A stretch of 64,000 bases of DNA, taken from JAKFEW01 sp036675505 (lineage in GTDB: Bacteria > Cyanobacteriota > Sericytochromatia > S15B-MN24 > JAQBPE01). Under the pieces are notes generated by a model. It saw only the letters and a list, made by a program, of their open reading frames with translations, did no database searches and had not been told where the DNA came from. The DNA is taken from contig JAKFEW010000131.1 of the NCBI GenBank assembly GCA_036675505.1, forward strand, positions 1 through 64,000, written 5' to 3'. Positions 1-7,264 of the stretch are shown one piece after another; position 1 is the first letter of the stretch; each line of letters begins with the position of its first letter. Both the position numbers and the translations under genes were made by a program.

Positions 1-1100
1 ACGAGCACCGGCGCCCAGCGCGCGAGATCGCCCTGGGCCCGCACGGCGAGGGCCCGCAGCCAGGGTCCGAGCGCCTCGTAGGGCGGCGCGTCGGTGCCGA
101 GGCCGCGCGCCACCAGGGCCGGGCGACCGTCGAGCTGGGCGCCGGCGCGCAGCTCCCCCAGCAGGCGCGTCTTGCCCGCGCCCGCGGTCCCGACCAGGGT
201 CGCCTCGACCGGGCCGTCGGCGGCGAGCAGCTCGGCGAGCGACGCCTCGGCGGCCGCCCGGCCGATCAGCGGGGCGCCGAGCAGCGCCTGCCCCATCTCC
301 GCGTCGGCCGCGAGGCCGAGCATGGCGAGCACCGTGGCCGCGTCGGCCGGCCGCGCCGCCGGCTCCTTGGCGAGCAGGCGCGCGACGACCGTCTCCATCT
401 CGGGCGAGACGCCCGGCGTGACCCGGCCGAGCGGCACCGGCGGCGTGGTCAGATGCGCCCGCACCAACGCGAAAGGCTGGCTGTCGCTGAACGGCGCGCG
501 GCCTGCGAGGGCCTCGTACAGCACCACGCCCAGCGCATAGAGGTCCGAACGCGCGTCGGCCGCGCCGCCGCGGATCACCTCCGGCGCGAGGTACCGCAGC
601 GTGCCCTGCACGGCGTCGCTCGCCCGGCCGCTCGGCCGCACGAGGCCGAGATCCATGAGCGTGGCGCGGCCGTCGCCGCCGATCCGCACGTTGCCCGGCT
701 TGAGGTCGCCATGCAGCCAGCCGCGCCCGTGCAGGTGCGCCAGCGCGCCGAGCAGATCCGGCAACCAGCCGCGCACGGCCGCCTCGGCCAGGGGCCCCGC
801 CTCCAGGATCGCCGCGAGGTCTTCGCCCGGCACGTGGTCCATCGCGAAGGACGGCGTGCCGTCGGCCGCCTCGGACCAGTCGCGCGCGGCCACCAGGCGC
901 GGGTGCCGGAAGGTCGTGAGGGCCCAGAACTCGCGCGCGAACAGGTAGCGCGCGTAGGCCGGGTCGGCCGAGGGCGGGGGCGCGAAGACCTTGATCGCGA
1001 CCTCGGCGCCCGTGGCGCGCTCGCGCGCGAGCCAGACGCGGCCCATTCCGCCGGCACCCAGCTGGCGGATCACGTCGTACTGGGGCGGGAGCTGATCCAT
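1..1100 (-). CDS. Ser/Thr protein kinase with ATPase-like region (partial)
   Basis: The gene runs off the left edge, so only its N-terminal ~366 residues are present. From ATG at 1100 it shows a Hanks-type kinase domain: glycine loop GAGGMG (residues 15-20), ATP-binding lysine in AIKVF (K37), catalytic HGDLKPGN (D132) and DLG in place of DFG (150-152). The usual HRD arginine is glycine, so activation may not need activation-loop phosphorylation. After the kinase comes a P-loop (GTAGAGKT), as in large kinase/AAA-ATPase signalling proteins of the PknB plus predicted-ATPase type. GGAGGA lies about 9 bases upstream of the ATG. It is divergent from the gene at 1168. Substrate unknown. Confidence 0.85.
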   Translation of the reverse strand, partial: MDQLPPQYDVIRQLGAGGMGRVWLARERATGAEVAIKVFAPPPSADPAYARYLFAREFWALTTFRHPRLVAARDWSEAADGTPSFAMDHVPGEDLAAILEAGPLAEAAVRGWLPDLLGALAHLHGRGWLHGDLKPGNVRIGGDGRATLMDLGLVRPSGRASDAVQGTLRYLAPEVIRGGAADARSDLYALGVVLYEALAGRAPFSDSQPFALVRAHLTTPPVPLGRVTPGVSPEMETVVARLLAKEPAARPADAATVLAMLGLAADAEMGQALLGAPLIGRAAAEASLAELLAADGPVEATLVGTAGAGKTRLLGELRAGAQLDGRPALVARGLGTDAPPYEALGPWLRALAVRAQGDLARWAPVL

Positions 1101-1126
1101 GGGTCGCGCGTCCTCCAATTCCTGCT

Positions 1127-1132
1127 AGCATA
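1127..1132 (-). promoter_or_regulatory. -10-like hexamer upstream of kinase gene
   Basis: TATGCT on the minus strand lies 26 bases upstream of the kinase ATG. No convincing -35 was seen. Position and divergent layout support a promoter here, with modest confidence. Confidence 0.35.
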
Positions 1133-1167
1133 GTTACCCACCTCCCGGAACGTCCAGAGCACTCCCG

Positions 1168-2082
1168 GTGTCATCCTCCCGCGACCAGTTCATGCGCCAG
1201 CCCACGGAGCCTCTCAGGCGGTCGCCAACCCGGCCCGTCGGCGGCGACGTGGGGATCGCCGCGCAGCTGGAGGATGCCCTCGGCCGGGCCGGCGGCCTGC
1301 TCGAAGCCGCGACCGCCCCGATCGCCGCCCTGCACGAGGCCTGCCGTCAGGCCGGCGTGCGCCCGCCCGGCGTGCCCGATCTGCCGCCCGCGCGGCCGCT
1401 CACGCCGGCGGAGGCCGCCGCGGCCGAGGCGATCGGCGCCGCGATCGCCGAGGACGTCACGCTGCGCCGCAAGGTGCAGATCGCGGTCTTCCGGCTCCAC
1501 GACGCCCGCGCCGCGGTGGCGGACGCCGAGGCCGCGCGCGAGCGCCAGCACTACACGCTGCCGGTCGTCGAGCGGCTGCGCCAGACGCTCTACTACGTCT
1601 CGGTGTTCCACATGGAGTTCAAGCCGGATGAGCTCGTGCGGCCGCTCTTCCCGGGTCCGCGCACGCATGGCGCGGGCGATCAGCTCAGCCAGATCCAGAA
1701 GCTCAAGCGCAAGCTGGCGCAAGAGGCCGCGCTCGAGTCCGCCAAGGAGCTCTCGGAGGGCCTCGAGGGGCCGCTGCGGATGGCGCAGTCGGTGCTCGAG
1801 ATGCTGGACGGCAAGCGCGGGCTCGGCTTCAAGGATCTGCTCGACGCGCCATCGCGCCAGGCGAGGCTCATCTCGCTGCACCTGGGCCAGGATGCCGAGG
1901 CGATCGCCCGCTTGCGGAAAGGGCTCAAGGATTACGAGAACCTGCGCGTCGTGCTCACCCGGATCCGCAGCTTCGAGGAAGCCCCCAAGGTCGAGGCGGC
2001 GGCCTTCCCGCTCAGCGACTTCGAGCACGCCTGCCGCCAGCACCTGGCGCTCAAGATGCTCTTCCCGGCCCCTGTGCCGTAG
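1168..2082 (+). CDS. Unknown helical protein
   Basis: A 304-aa protein from GTG at 1168; ATG at 1192 is an alternative start and neither has a clear ribosome-binding site. It is rich in Ala, Glu, Leu, Arg and Gln, predicted largely alpha-helical, with a conserved-looking aromatic stretch LYYVSVFHMEF near residue 135. There is no signal peptide, membrane segment or family I recognise. It lies 43 bases upstream of the P450 gene on the same strand, so the two may be co-transcribed. Confidence 0.7.
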   Translation: MSSSRDQFMRQPTEPLRRSPTRPVGGDVGIAAQLEDALGRAGGLLEAATAPIAALHEACRQAGVRPPGVPDLPPARPLTPAEAAAAEAIGAAIAEDVTLRRKVQIAVFRLHDARAAVADAEAARERQHYTLPVVERLRQTLYYVSVFHMEFKPDELVRPLFPGPRTHGAGDQLSQIQKLKRKLAQEAALESAKELSEGLEGPLRMAQSVLEMLDGKRGLGFKDLLDAPSRQARLISLHLGQDAEAIARLRKGLKDYENLRVVLTRIRSFEEAPKVEAAAFPLSDFEHACRQHLALKMLFPAPVP

Positions 2083-2125
2083 CCGTGCTAAGCTGAGGTC
2101 CTTCCTCGCTCGGGAGCCACGCGCC

Positions 2126-3544
2126 ATGACCACCTCGACCCCGTCCACCGCCACCGCCACCCCAGACACGGCCACCCCGCGCACGCCGCCGGGCCCGCCT
2201 TCGCGCTGGCCGCTCGGCAACCTGCCGGAGATCATCCCGGGCGAGACGCGCTTCCGCACGGTGCTCGGGTGGCAGCGCCAGTACGGCGACGTGTTCCGCG
2301 TGTTCCTCGGCACGCGCGAGGAGATCGTGCTGCTCCACCCGGACCACATCCAGCATGTGCTGGTCGGCAACGCGCGCAACTACCCGAAGAGCGACCTCGT
2401 GCACAAGCTGCGCACCTTCCTGGGCAACGGCCTTGTGACCAGCGAGGGCGATTTCTGGCTGCGCCAGCGCCGCATGATGCAGCCGCACTTCCATATGAAG
2501 GCCCTCACCGGGCTCGCTGCCACGATGGGCCGCGTGGCCGCCGACGTGGCCGCGGACTGGCGCACCCACGCCCAGGCCGGCGCCGAAATCGAGGTCACGC
2601 ACGAGATGATGCGCCTCACCCTGCGCGTGATCGCCCTCACGATGTTCGGGGCGGACATCGAGGGCCGCACGGCGCGTGTCGGCGCGGCCGTGGAGGTGCT
2701 CTTGCGCGAGGGCGCCCGCAAGATGCTCTCGGTGGTCGATCCGCCGCTCTGGGTGCCCACGGCGGCCAACCGGCGCTTCCTCGCCGCACGACGCACCGTG
2801 GACGAGGAGGTGCAGGCGATCGTGGCCGAGCGCCGCGCCGCAGGCCCGAACGAGGCGGCCCCCTCGCTGCTCGACATGCTGATCGCGGCGGTCGACGAGG
2901 AAACCGGCGAGGGCATGACCGACCAGCAGCTGCGCGACGAGGTCGTCACGATCTTCCTCGCCGGGCACGAGACCACGGCGCTCGCGCTGACCTGGACCTG
3001 GTACCTGCTCTCGCGCCACCCGCTGGTCGAGCGCAAGCTGCACGCCGAGCTCGACGCGGTGCTGGACGGCCGCGCGCCGGCCCTCGCCGACCTGCCCGCC
3101 CTGGCGTACACAGGGATGGTGATCGACGAGGCCATGCGGCTCTACCCACCGGTCTTCTACCTCGGCCGCCAGGCGGCCGCCGACGACGTGGTGGGTGGGT
3201 TCCGCGTGCCGAAGGGCGCCATGATCGGCCTGAACATGTTCGTGACCCACCGCCACCCGGCCTTCTGGGACAACCCCGAGGGCTTCGACCCCGAGCGCTT
3301 CACCCCGGAGCGGGTGGCCAGGCGCCACAAGTACGCCTACCTGCCCTTCGGCGGCGGCGCGCGGGTCTGCGCCGGCAGCAACTTCGCGCTGATGGAAGCC
3401 AAGATCGTGCTCGCGACGCTGGCCCAGCAATACCGCCTGGCGCTCCGTTCGGAGCACCCGGTGGCCTACGATCCGATCATCACGCTGCGCCCGAAGCACG
3501 GCATGGTGATGCGGGTCACCCCGCGGACGCCCGCAACGATCTAG
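2126..3544 (+). CDS. Cytochrome P450
   Basis: A 472-aa heme-thiolate monooxygenase of normal length. Visible landmarks: I-helix oxygen-binding motif AGHETT (about residue 279), the K-helix region ending in DEAMRLYPP, a PERF segment, and the heme loop FGGGARVCAG with the axial cysteine at about residue 415. The start at ATG 2126 leaves a Thr/Pro-rich N-terminus and no membrane anchor, as in soluble bacterial P450s. The sequence style (WLRQRRMMQPHFH) resembles the CYP102/fatty-acid hydroxylase-like group, but the substrate cannot be read from sequence. No ferredoxin or reductase gene is adjacent. Confidence 0.95.
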   Translation: MTTSTPSTATATPDTATPRTPPGPPSRWPLGNLPEIIPGETRFRTVLGWQRQYGDVFRVFLGTREEIVLLHPDHIQHVLVGNARNYPKSDLVHKLRTFLGNGLVTSEGDFWLRQRRMMQPHFHMKALTGLAATMGRVAADVAADWRTHAQAGAEIEVTHEMMRLTLRVIALTMFGADIEGRTARVGAAVEVLLREGARKMLSVVDPPLWVPTAANRRFLAARRTVDEEVQAIVAERRAAGPNEAAPSLLDMLIAAVDEETGEGMTDQQLRDEVVTIFLAGHETTALALTWTWYLLSRHPLVERKLHAELDAVLDGRAPALADLPALAYTGMVIDEAMRLYPPVFYLGRQAAADDVVGGFRVPKGAMIGLNMFVTHRHPAFWDNPEGFDPERFTPERVARRHKYAYLPFGGGARVCAGSNFALMEAKIVLATLAQQYRLALRSEHPVAYDPIITLRPKHGMVMRVTPRTPATI

Positions 3545-3548
3545 CCGG

Positions 3549-4793
3549 TTAGTAAAACTCGACCAGCGTCATGTTGACGGTCACCGGGTTGAGGGTCGAG
3601 GTGGCGTCGCCGTTGGTGTGGCTGTACTGCGCGTCGGCCACCACCGTGAGCGCCGCCGCGAGCGGGGCCACCGGGTAGGTGTAGACGAAGTCGAAGTAGA
3701 GGTTCGGGTTCCAGGCGTTCAGGCCGAAGGCCGAGACGTCCTGCAGGAGCACCTGGGTGCCATCGATGGTGATGCGCAACCGGCCCTGCCCGCTCGTGCC
3801 GGTGTTGGTGATCGCATCGCCGATCCCGTTGAAGTAGGCGACACCCGTGACGTGGACGGCGGTGCCGGTGGCGGTGCCCACGTAGGTCGTGTTGTCGTTG
3901 ATGCAGGGCAGGAAGTTGCCGGTGCCGACGCCGAAGGTGGTGGAGAGCGCGGCGGTGTTGCCGGTGATGGTGGACGCGCCCGTGAGCTGCTTGTAGTACT
4001 TGTTGTTGGGCGCATCGGCACCCGCGGGGCCGGTGGCACCTGTCGCGCCGGTGGCACCCGTCGCACCGGTGGCACCCGTCGCGCCGTCCGCCCCGGCGGC
4101 GCCTGTGGCTCCGGTGGCGCCCGTGGCGCCGGTCGCACCGGTGGGCCCGGTCGCACCGGTGTTGCCGGTCACGCCCTGGGCACCGGTCGAGCCGGCCGGA
4201 CCGGTGGCGCCCGTGGCGCCGGTGGGACCGGTGAGCCCGGTCGCGCCGGTGGCGCCCGTCGAGCCGGTCGCACCGGTCGCGCCGGTCGCGCCGCCGGGTC
4301 CTTGCGGCCCGGTGAGCCCGGTCGCGCCGGTGGCACCCGTCGCACCGGCCGGGCCGATCGGGCCCTGCGGACCGATCGCGCCGGCGGCACCGGTGGGGCC
4401 TGTTGCGCCTTGCGGGCCGGTCGCGCCCAGCGCGCCCTGCGCCCCGGTCTCACCCGTGGCGCCCCGCGGGCCGGTCGCGCCGGCCGGGCCGACGACGCCC
4501 TGTGCGCCGATCGCGCCGTCCGCGCCGGCAGCGCCCGCATCACCCTTCTCGCCTGTGTCGCCCTTCGGGCCGGCCAGACCGGGATCGCCCTTCTCGCCGC
4601 GCTCGCCCTTCTCGCCCTGCGGGCCCTGGGCCCCGGGCTCGCCCTTTTCGCCCGGCTTGCCCTTGATGACCTTGGCCGCGTCGGCGTCGACCTGCTTCAG
4701 GGACATCTTCACGGGATCGAGCGGCGTCGTCTGGGAGCACCCCACCAGGAGCACGCCGAGAACGAGTAGACTGAGGTGGCGGGGCGACGACAT
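3549..4793 (-). CDS. Collagen-like lipoprotein
   Basis: A 414-aa protein with a lipoprotein signal (lipobox LVGC, Cys19), then 72 uninterrupted Gly-X-Y triplets (residues 45-260), then a ~150-aa globular C-terminal domain. The first ~15 triplets are charged (GEK, GDP, GDT). The later ones are mainly GAT and GPT, as in bacterial collagen-like surface proteins that trimerise and may be O-glycosylated on Thr. The C-terminal domain resembles a trimerisation or beta-sandwich cap in its Thr/Asn-rich strands, but I do not recognise the family. It is probably anchored in the envelope and surface exposed. Convergent with the P450 gene, with only 4 bases between. Confidence 0.85.
   Translation of the reverse strand: MSSPRHLSLLVLGVLLVGCSQTTPLDPVKMSLKQVDADAAKVIKGKPGEKGEPGAQGPQGEKGERGEKGDPGLAGPKGDTGEKGDAGAAGADGAIGAQGVVGPAGATGPRGATGETGAQGALGATGPQGATGPTGAAGAIGPQGPIGPAGATGATGATGLTGPQGPGGATGATGATGSTGATGATGLTGPTGATGATGPAGSTGAQGVTGNTGATGPTGATGATGATGATGAAGADGATGATGATGATGATGATGPAGADAPNNKYYKQLTGASTITGNTAALSTTFGVGTGNFLPCINDNTTYVGTATGTAVHVTGVAYFNGIGDAITNTGTSGQGRLRITIDGTQVLLQDVSAFGLNAWNPNLYFDFVYTYPVAPLAAALTVVADAQYSHTNGDATSTLNPVTVNMTLVEFY
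4014..4661 (-). repeat. Gly-X-Y (collagen) coding repeat
   Basis: This 648-bp coding stretch is a 9-bp-periodic repeat encoding 72 Gly-X-Y triplets of the collagen-like lipoprotein. Near-identical GGCGCGACG-type units encode GAT. Tracts this uniform are prone to slippage, so the triplet number may vary between strains. Confidence 0.9.
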
Positions 4794-5182
4794 GATTGGC
4801 CTCGGTGAAGCGATCGAGCAAGGTCACTTATACCTCGCCCCCTCGACCTCTAATCGACGCCGCGGAGCACCCAGCCATCAAGATGACGGACGGGGTTGAC
4901 GGATCAAGTTTTGAGATTTGAGTTTTGAGATTTGGGTTGGGCAACGGAAAACCTGGAGCCACGCACCTTGGGTTGGGCAAGGTAGCGTAGGAACCCGCCG
5001 AGAAGGTGTTGCACGCACACCGACCCAACACAAATCTCAAAACTCAAATCTCAAAACTAACACTTGTTCAATCGCCGCTAATCCTGATGCAAAGGCGGGG
5101 CACGGAATCGGTAGAACCCCGCGATGCCGGAAGCGTTCCGGCACGCCTAGCATGTAAGCGCAAGCTGGAAAGCGAGGTCCCC
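4794..5182. other. Intergenic region holding an inverted-repeat element
   Basis: No protein gene was recognised in this gap between the divergent collagen-like and stress-protein genes. Its main content is the 35-bp inverted repeat listed separately. It is clearly more AT-rich than its surroundings around the repeat arms. Confidence 0.6.
4907..5058. repeat. 35-bp inverted repeat with internal 14-bp tandem unit
   Basis: The left arm (4907-4941) and right arm (5024-5058) are reverse complements over 35 bases with a single mismatch, separated by 82 bases. Each arm contains two tandem copies of AGTTTTGAGATTTG. The motif TTGGGTTGGGCAA occurs at 4932-4944 and again at 4968-4980. There is no transposase and no obvious target duplication. 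It could be a MITE-like element, a large RNA hairpin or a chromosomal repeat. Confidence 0.85.
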
Positions 5183-5614
5183 ATGCACGTCCTGATCGCG
5201 ATCGACGGCTCCGAATGCTCGGAGCGCGCCACCCGGGAGGCGGTACGACTGCTCCCGCTCGCAGGTGCCCGCGTCTCGATCCTCTCCGTCGACGATCTCA
5301 AGCTCGAATGGCCGGGCCCCGCCGCGGTCGTCGGCGCCGCGTCGATGCTCGTCGCGCGGGACGCCGAGATGATCCGCGCGGACCTCGACCGGGCCGCGGC
5401 GATCGTCGCCTCGACCGGTGCGGAGGTCGCCACGGTCATCCGCGAGGGCGACGCCGCCACCCGCGTGCTCGAGACCGCCCGCGATCTGGACGTCGACCTC
5501 ATCGTCGTCGGCTCGCACGGCCGCGGCCCGGTGAGCCGCCTGCTGCTCGGCAGCGTGTCGACGGCGGTGTTGCACGGCTTCGACGGCCCCGTGCTCGTGG
5601 CGGGCCGGGCATGA
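5183..5614 (+). CDS. Universal stress protein (UspA family)
   Basis: A 143-aa single-domain Usp. It starts with the beta-strand MHVLIAIDGSE and ends with the ATP-binding signature G-2x-G-9x-GS (GSHGRG...LLGSVS), so it is of the nucleotide-binding subclass. The start at ATG 5183 follows AAGCGAGG. Upstream in-frame codons run into the repeat region and are unlikely to be translated. Such proteins respond to energy or oxygen limitation. It is convergent with the oxidase-linked transporter gene (28-base gap). Confidence 0.9.
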   Translation: MHVLIAIDGSECSERATREAVRLLPLAGARVSILSVDDLKLEWPGPAAVVGAASMLVARDAEMIRADLDRAAAIVASTGAEVATVIREGDAATRVLETARDLDVDLIVVGSHGRGPVSRLLLGSVSTAVLHGFDGPVLVAGRA

Positions 5615-5642
5615 TCGCGATCGCCCGGAGCACCCGCCGCCT

Positions 5643-7121
5643 TTAGCGCAGCGGAAACGCCAGGCCATAGCAAGCGGCCAGGATGAGGCCCACGCCGACG
5701 ACGTTCGCGATCGCCCCCGCCGCCGCCATCTGGCCCGGGCTGACGTGGCCCGTGCCGATCGCGAGCGCGTTGGGCGGCGTGGCCGCCGGCAACATGAAGC
5801 CGAGCGAGGCGGCCATCGCCGCCGGCAGCATCAGGAAGAGCGGGTCGTGGCCGAGGCCGACCGCGAGGGCGCCCGCGATCGGCATCAGCAGGGCCGCCGC
5901 GGCGGTGTTGGAGGCGACTTCGGACAAGGCCACGCAGACCAGCATCAGCGCGAGCATGATCAGGATCGGCGGCAACCCGCCCAGGCCGCCCAGCGCGTCC
6001 ACGACGAAGGCGTCGAGGTGGGACTTCCGGATGCCCTCGGCGAGGCTCAGGCCGCCACCGAAGAGCAGGATCACGTCCCAGGGGATGCGCCCACCGGTCT
6101 GCCAGTCCAGCGCGAACCGCAGCGGCCGCAGCGACACCGGCACCAGGAAGAGCACCAGGGCGGCGGCGATCGCGATCGTGCCGTCCGACAGGCCCGGCAC
6201 GAGCTGGGCGAGCCCGAAGGTGGTCCCGCCGTAGCTGCGCGGCTCGCGCAAGACCCAGGCGGCGATCGCCAGGGCGAAGGTGCCGATCACCAGCAGCTCC
6301 GGGAAGCGCCAGGGCCCCAGCGCCGCACGCTCGGCGGCCGCCTCCTCGGCCGTGCAGGGCAGGCGTGCACCATGCTGCGGGTGCAGGACGCCGACCAGCA
6401 GCCACCAGGCCACGAGCGTGAAGGCGACGACCAGCGGCACGCCCCAGGCGATCCACCAGCCGAAGCCCACCTGGATGCCGTGGACCCGCGCGAGCGTGTT
6501 CACCAGGAGCAAGTTGGGCGTCGAGCCGATCGGCGTGCCCATGCCGCCGATGGACGCGGCGAGCGCGACTCCGAGCGCCATGGCCGTGCGGAAGCTCGCC
6601 GCCCCGGGCCCGGCCCGGCTCGCCACGGCCAGGGCGACCGGCATCATCAAGATCGCCGCGGCCGTGTTGCTGATCCACAGCGAGACGAAGGCGGTGGCCG
6701 CCATCATGCCGCCGACCAGGGCGGCCTGCGAGGTGCCCACCAGCGCCAGCACGCGGAGCGCGAAGCGCCGATGGACCCCCCAACGCTCGACGCCGTTGGC
6801 GAGCACGAAGCCACCCAGGAACAGGAACACCAGGTCGTTCGAGAACGCGCTCGCGGCTTCGGCCGGCGAGGCGATGCCGGCCAATGGGAGCGCCACGAGC
6901 GGCAGCAACGCGGTCGCCGCGAGCGGCACGGCCTCGCTGACCCACAAGAGCGCCATGGTCGCCGTGAGCGCGGCGACGGCGCGCATGTCGCCGGTCATCG
7001 CGGCGGGCAGCGGGCCCACGAGTAGGCCGAGCACGACCGGCGGGACGAGCAAGAGCCCGATCCAGCGGCGGCGCTCGGCGGTGGTCGCTTCGGCGAGCGG
7101 CTCGGTGGCTTCCGCGCTCAT
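5643..7121 (-). CDS. DASS-family (SLC13) sodium/anion symporter
   Basis: A 492-aa polytopic membrane protein of the divalent anion:sodium symporter family (dicarboxylate, citrate, sulfate or phosphate). Family features seen are a SNTAAAILMMP stretch, the paired later segment SNTAAAALLMP and a C-terminal LPAATPPNA motif, corresponding to the two Na+/substrate-binding SNT and TP loops. The ATG at 7121 overlaps the ccoS stop (ATGA), indicating translational coupling to the cbb3 oxidase operon. This would link dicarboxylate or other anion uptake to respiration. The substrate is not determinable here. Confidence 0.9.
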   Translation of the reverse strand: MSAEATEPLAEATTAERRRWIGLLLVPPVVLGLLVGPLPAAMTGDMRAVAALTATMALLWVSEAVPLAATALLPLVALPLAGIASPAEAASAFSNDLVFLFLGGFVLANGVERWGVHRRFALRVLALVGTSQAALVGGMMAATAFVSLWISNTAAAILMMPVALAVASRAGPGAASFRTAMALGVALAASIGGMGTPIGSTPNLLLVNTLARVHGIQVGFGWWIAWGVPLVVAFTLVAWWLLVGVLHPQHGARLPCTAEEAAAERAALGPWRFPELLVIGTFALAIAAWVLREPRSYGGTTFGLAQLVPGLSDGTIAIAAALVLFLVPVSLRPLRFALDWQTGGRIPWDVILLFGGGLSLAEGIRKSHLDAFVVDALGGLGGLPPILIMLALMLVCVALSEVASNTAAAALLMPIAGALAVGLGHDPLFLMLPAAMAASLGFMLPAATPPNALAIGTGHVSPGQMAAAGAIANVVGVGLILAACYGLAFPLR

Positions 7122-7264
7122 GGCCGCCGTGGGGGCGTTTCGTCGAAGAAGATGCGGTGTTTCTCGCCTTCCAGGTCCTCGTATTGCGAGGTCCGCACGG
7201 CCCACAGGAAAAGCCCCAGGAACGCCCCGGCCACGGCCAGCATGAAGGGAAGCATGAAAACCAT
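7118..7264 (-). CDS. ccoS: Cbb3 oxidase maturation protein CcoS
   Basis: A 48-aa protein with one N-terminal membrane segment (FMLAVAGAFLGLFLWAV) followed by the typical tail with QYEDLEGEKHRIF (D-x-E-G...R-I-x-x-D/E). CcoS is needed to insert heme and copper into cbb3 oxidase. Its ATG overlaps the ccoI stop (TGATG) and its stop overlaps the next start (ATGA), so it is embedded in the operon. Too short for many gene finders but clear from motif and position. Confidence 0.92.
   Translation of the reverse strand: MVFMLPFMLAVAGAFLGLFLWAVRTSQYEDLEGEKHRIFFDETPPRRP

Noticed and set aside
4000..4899. Long plus-strand reading frame made of Ala-Pro-Val repeats
   Set aside because: It is the antisense shadow of the Gly-X-Y coding region; the minus-strand frame has a lipobox and a globular end.
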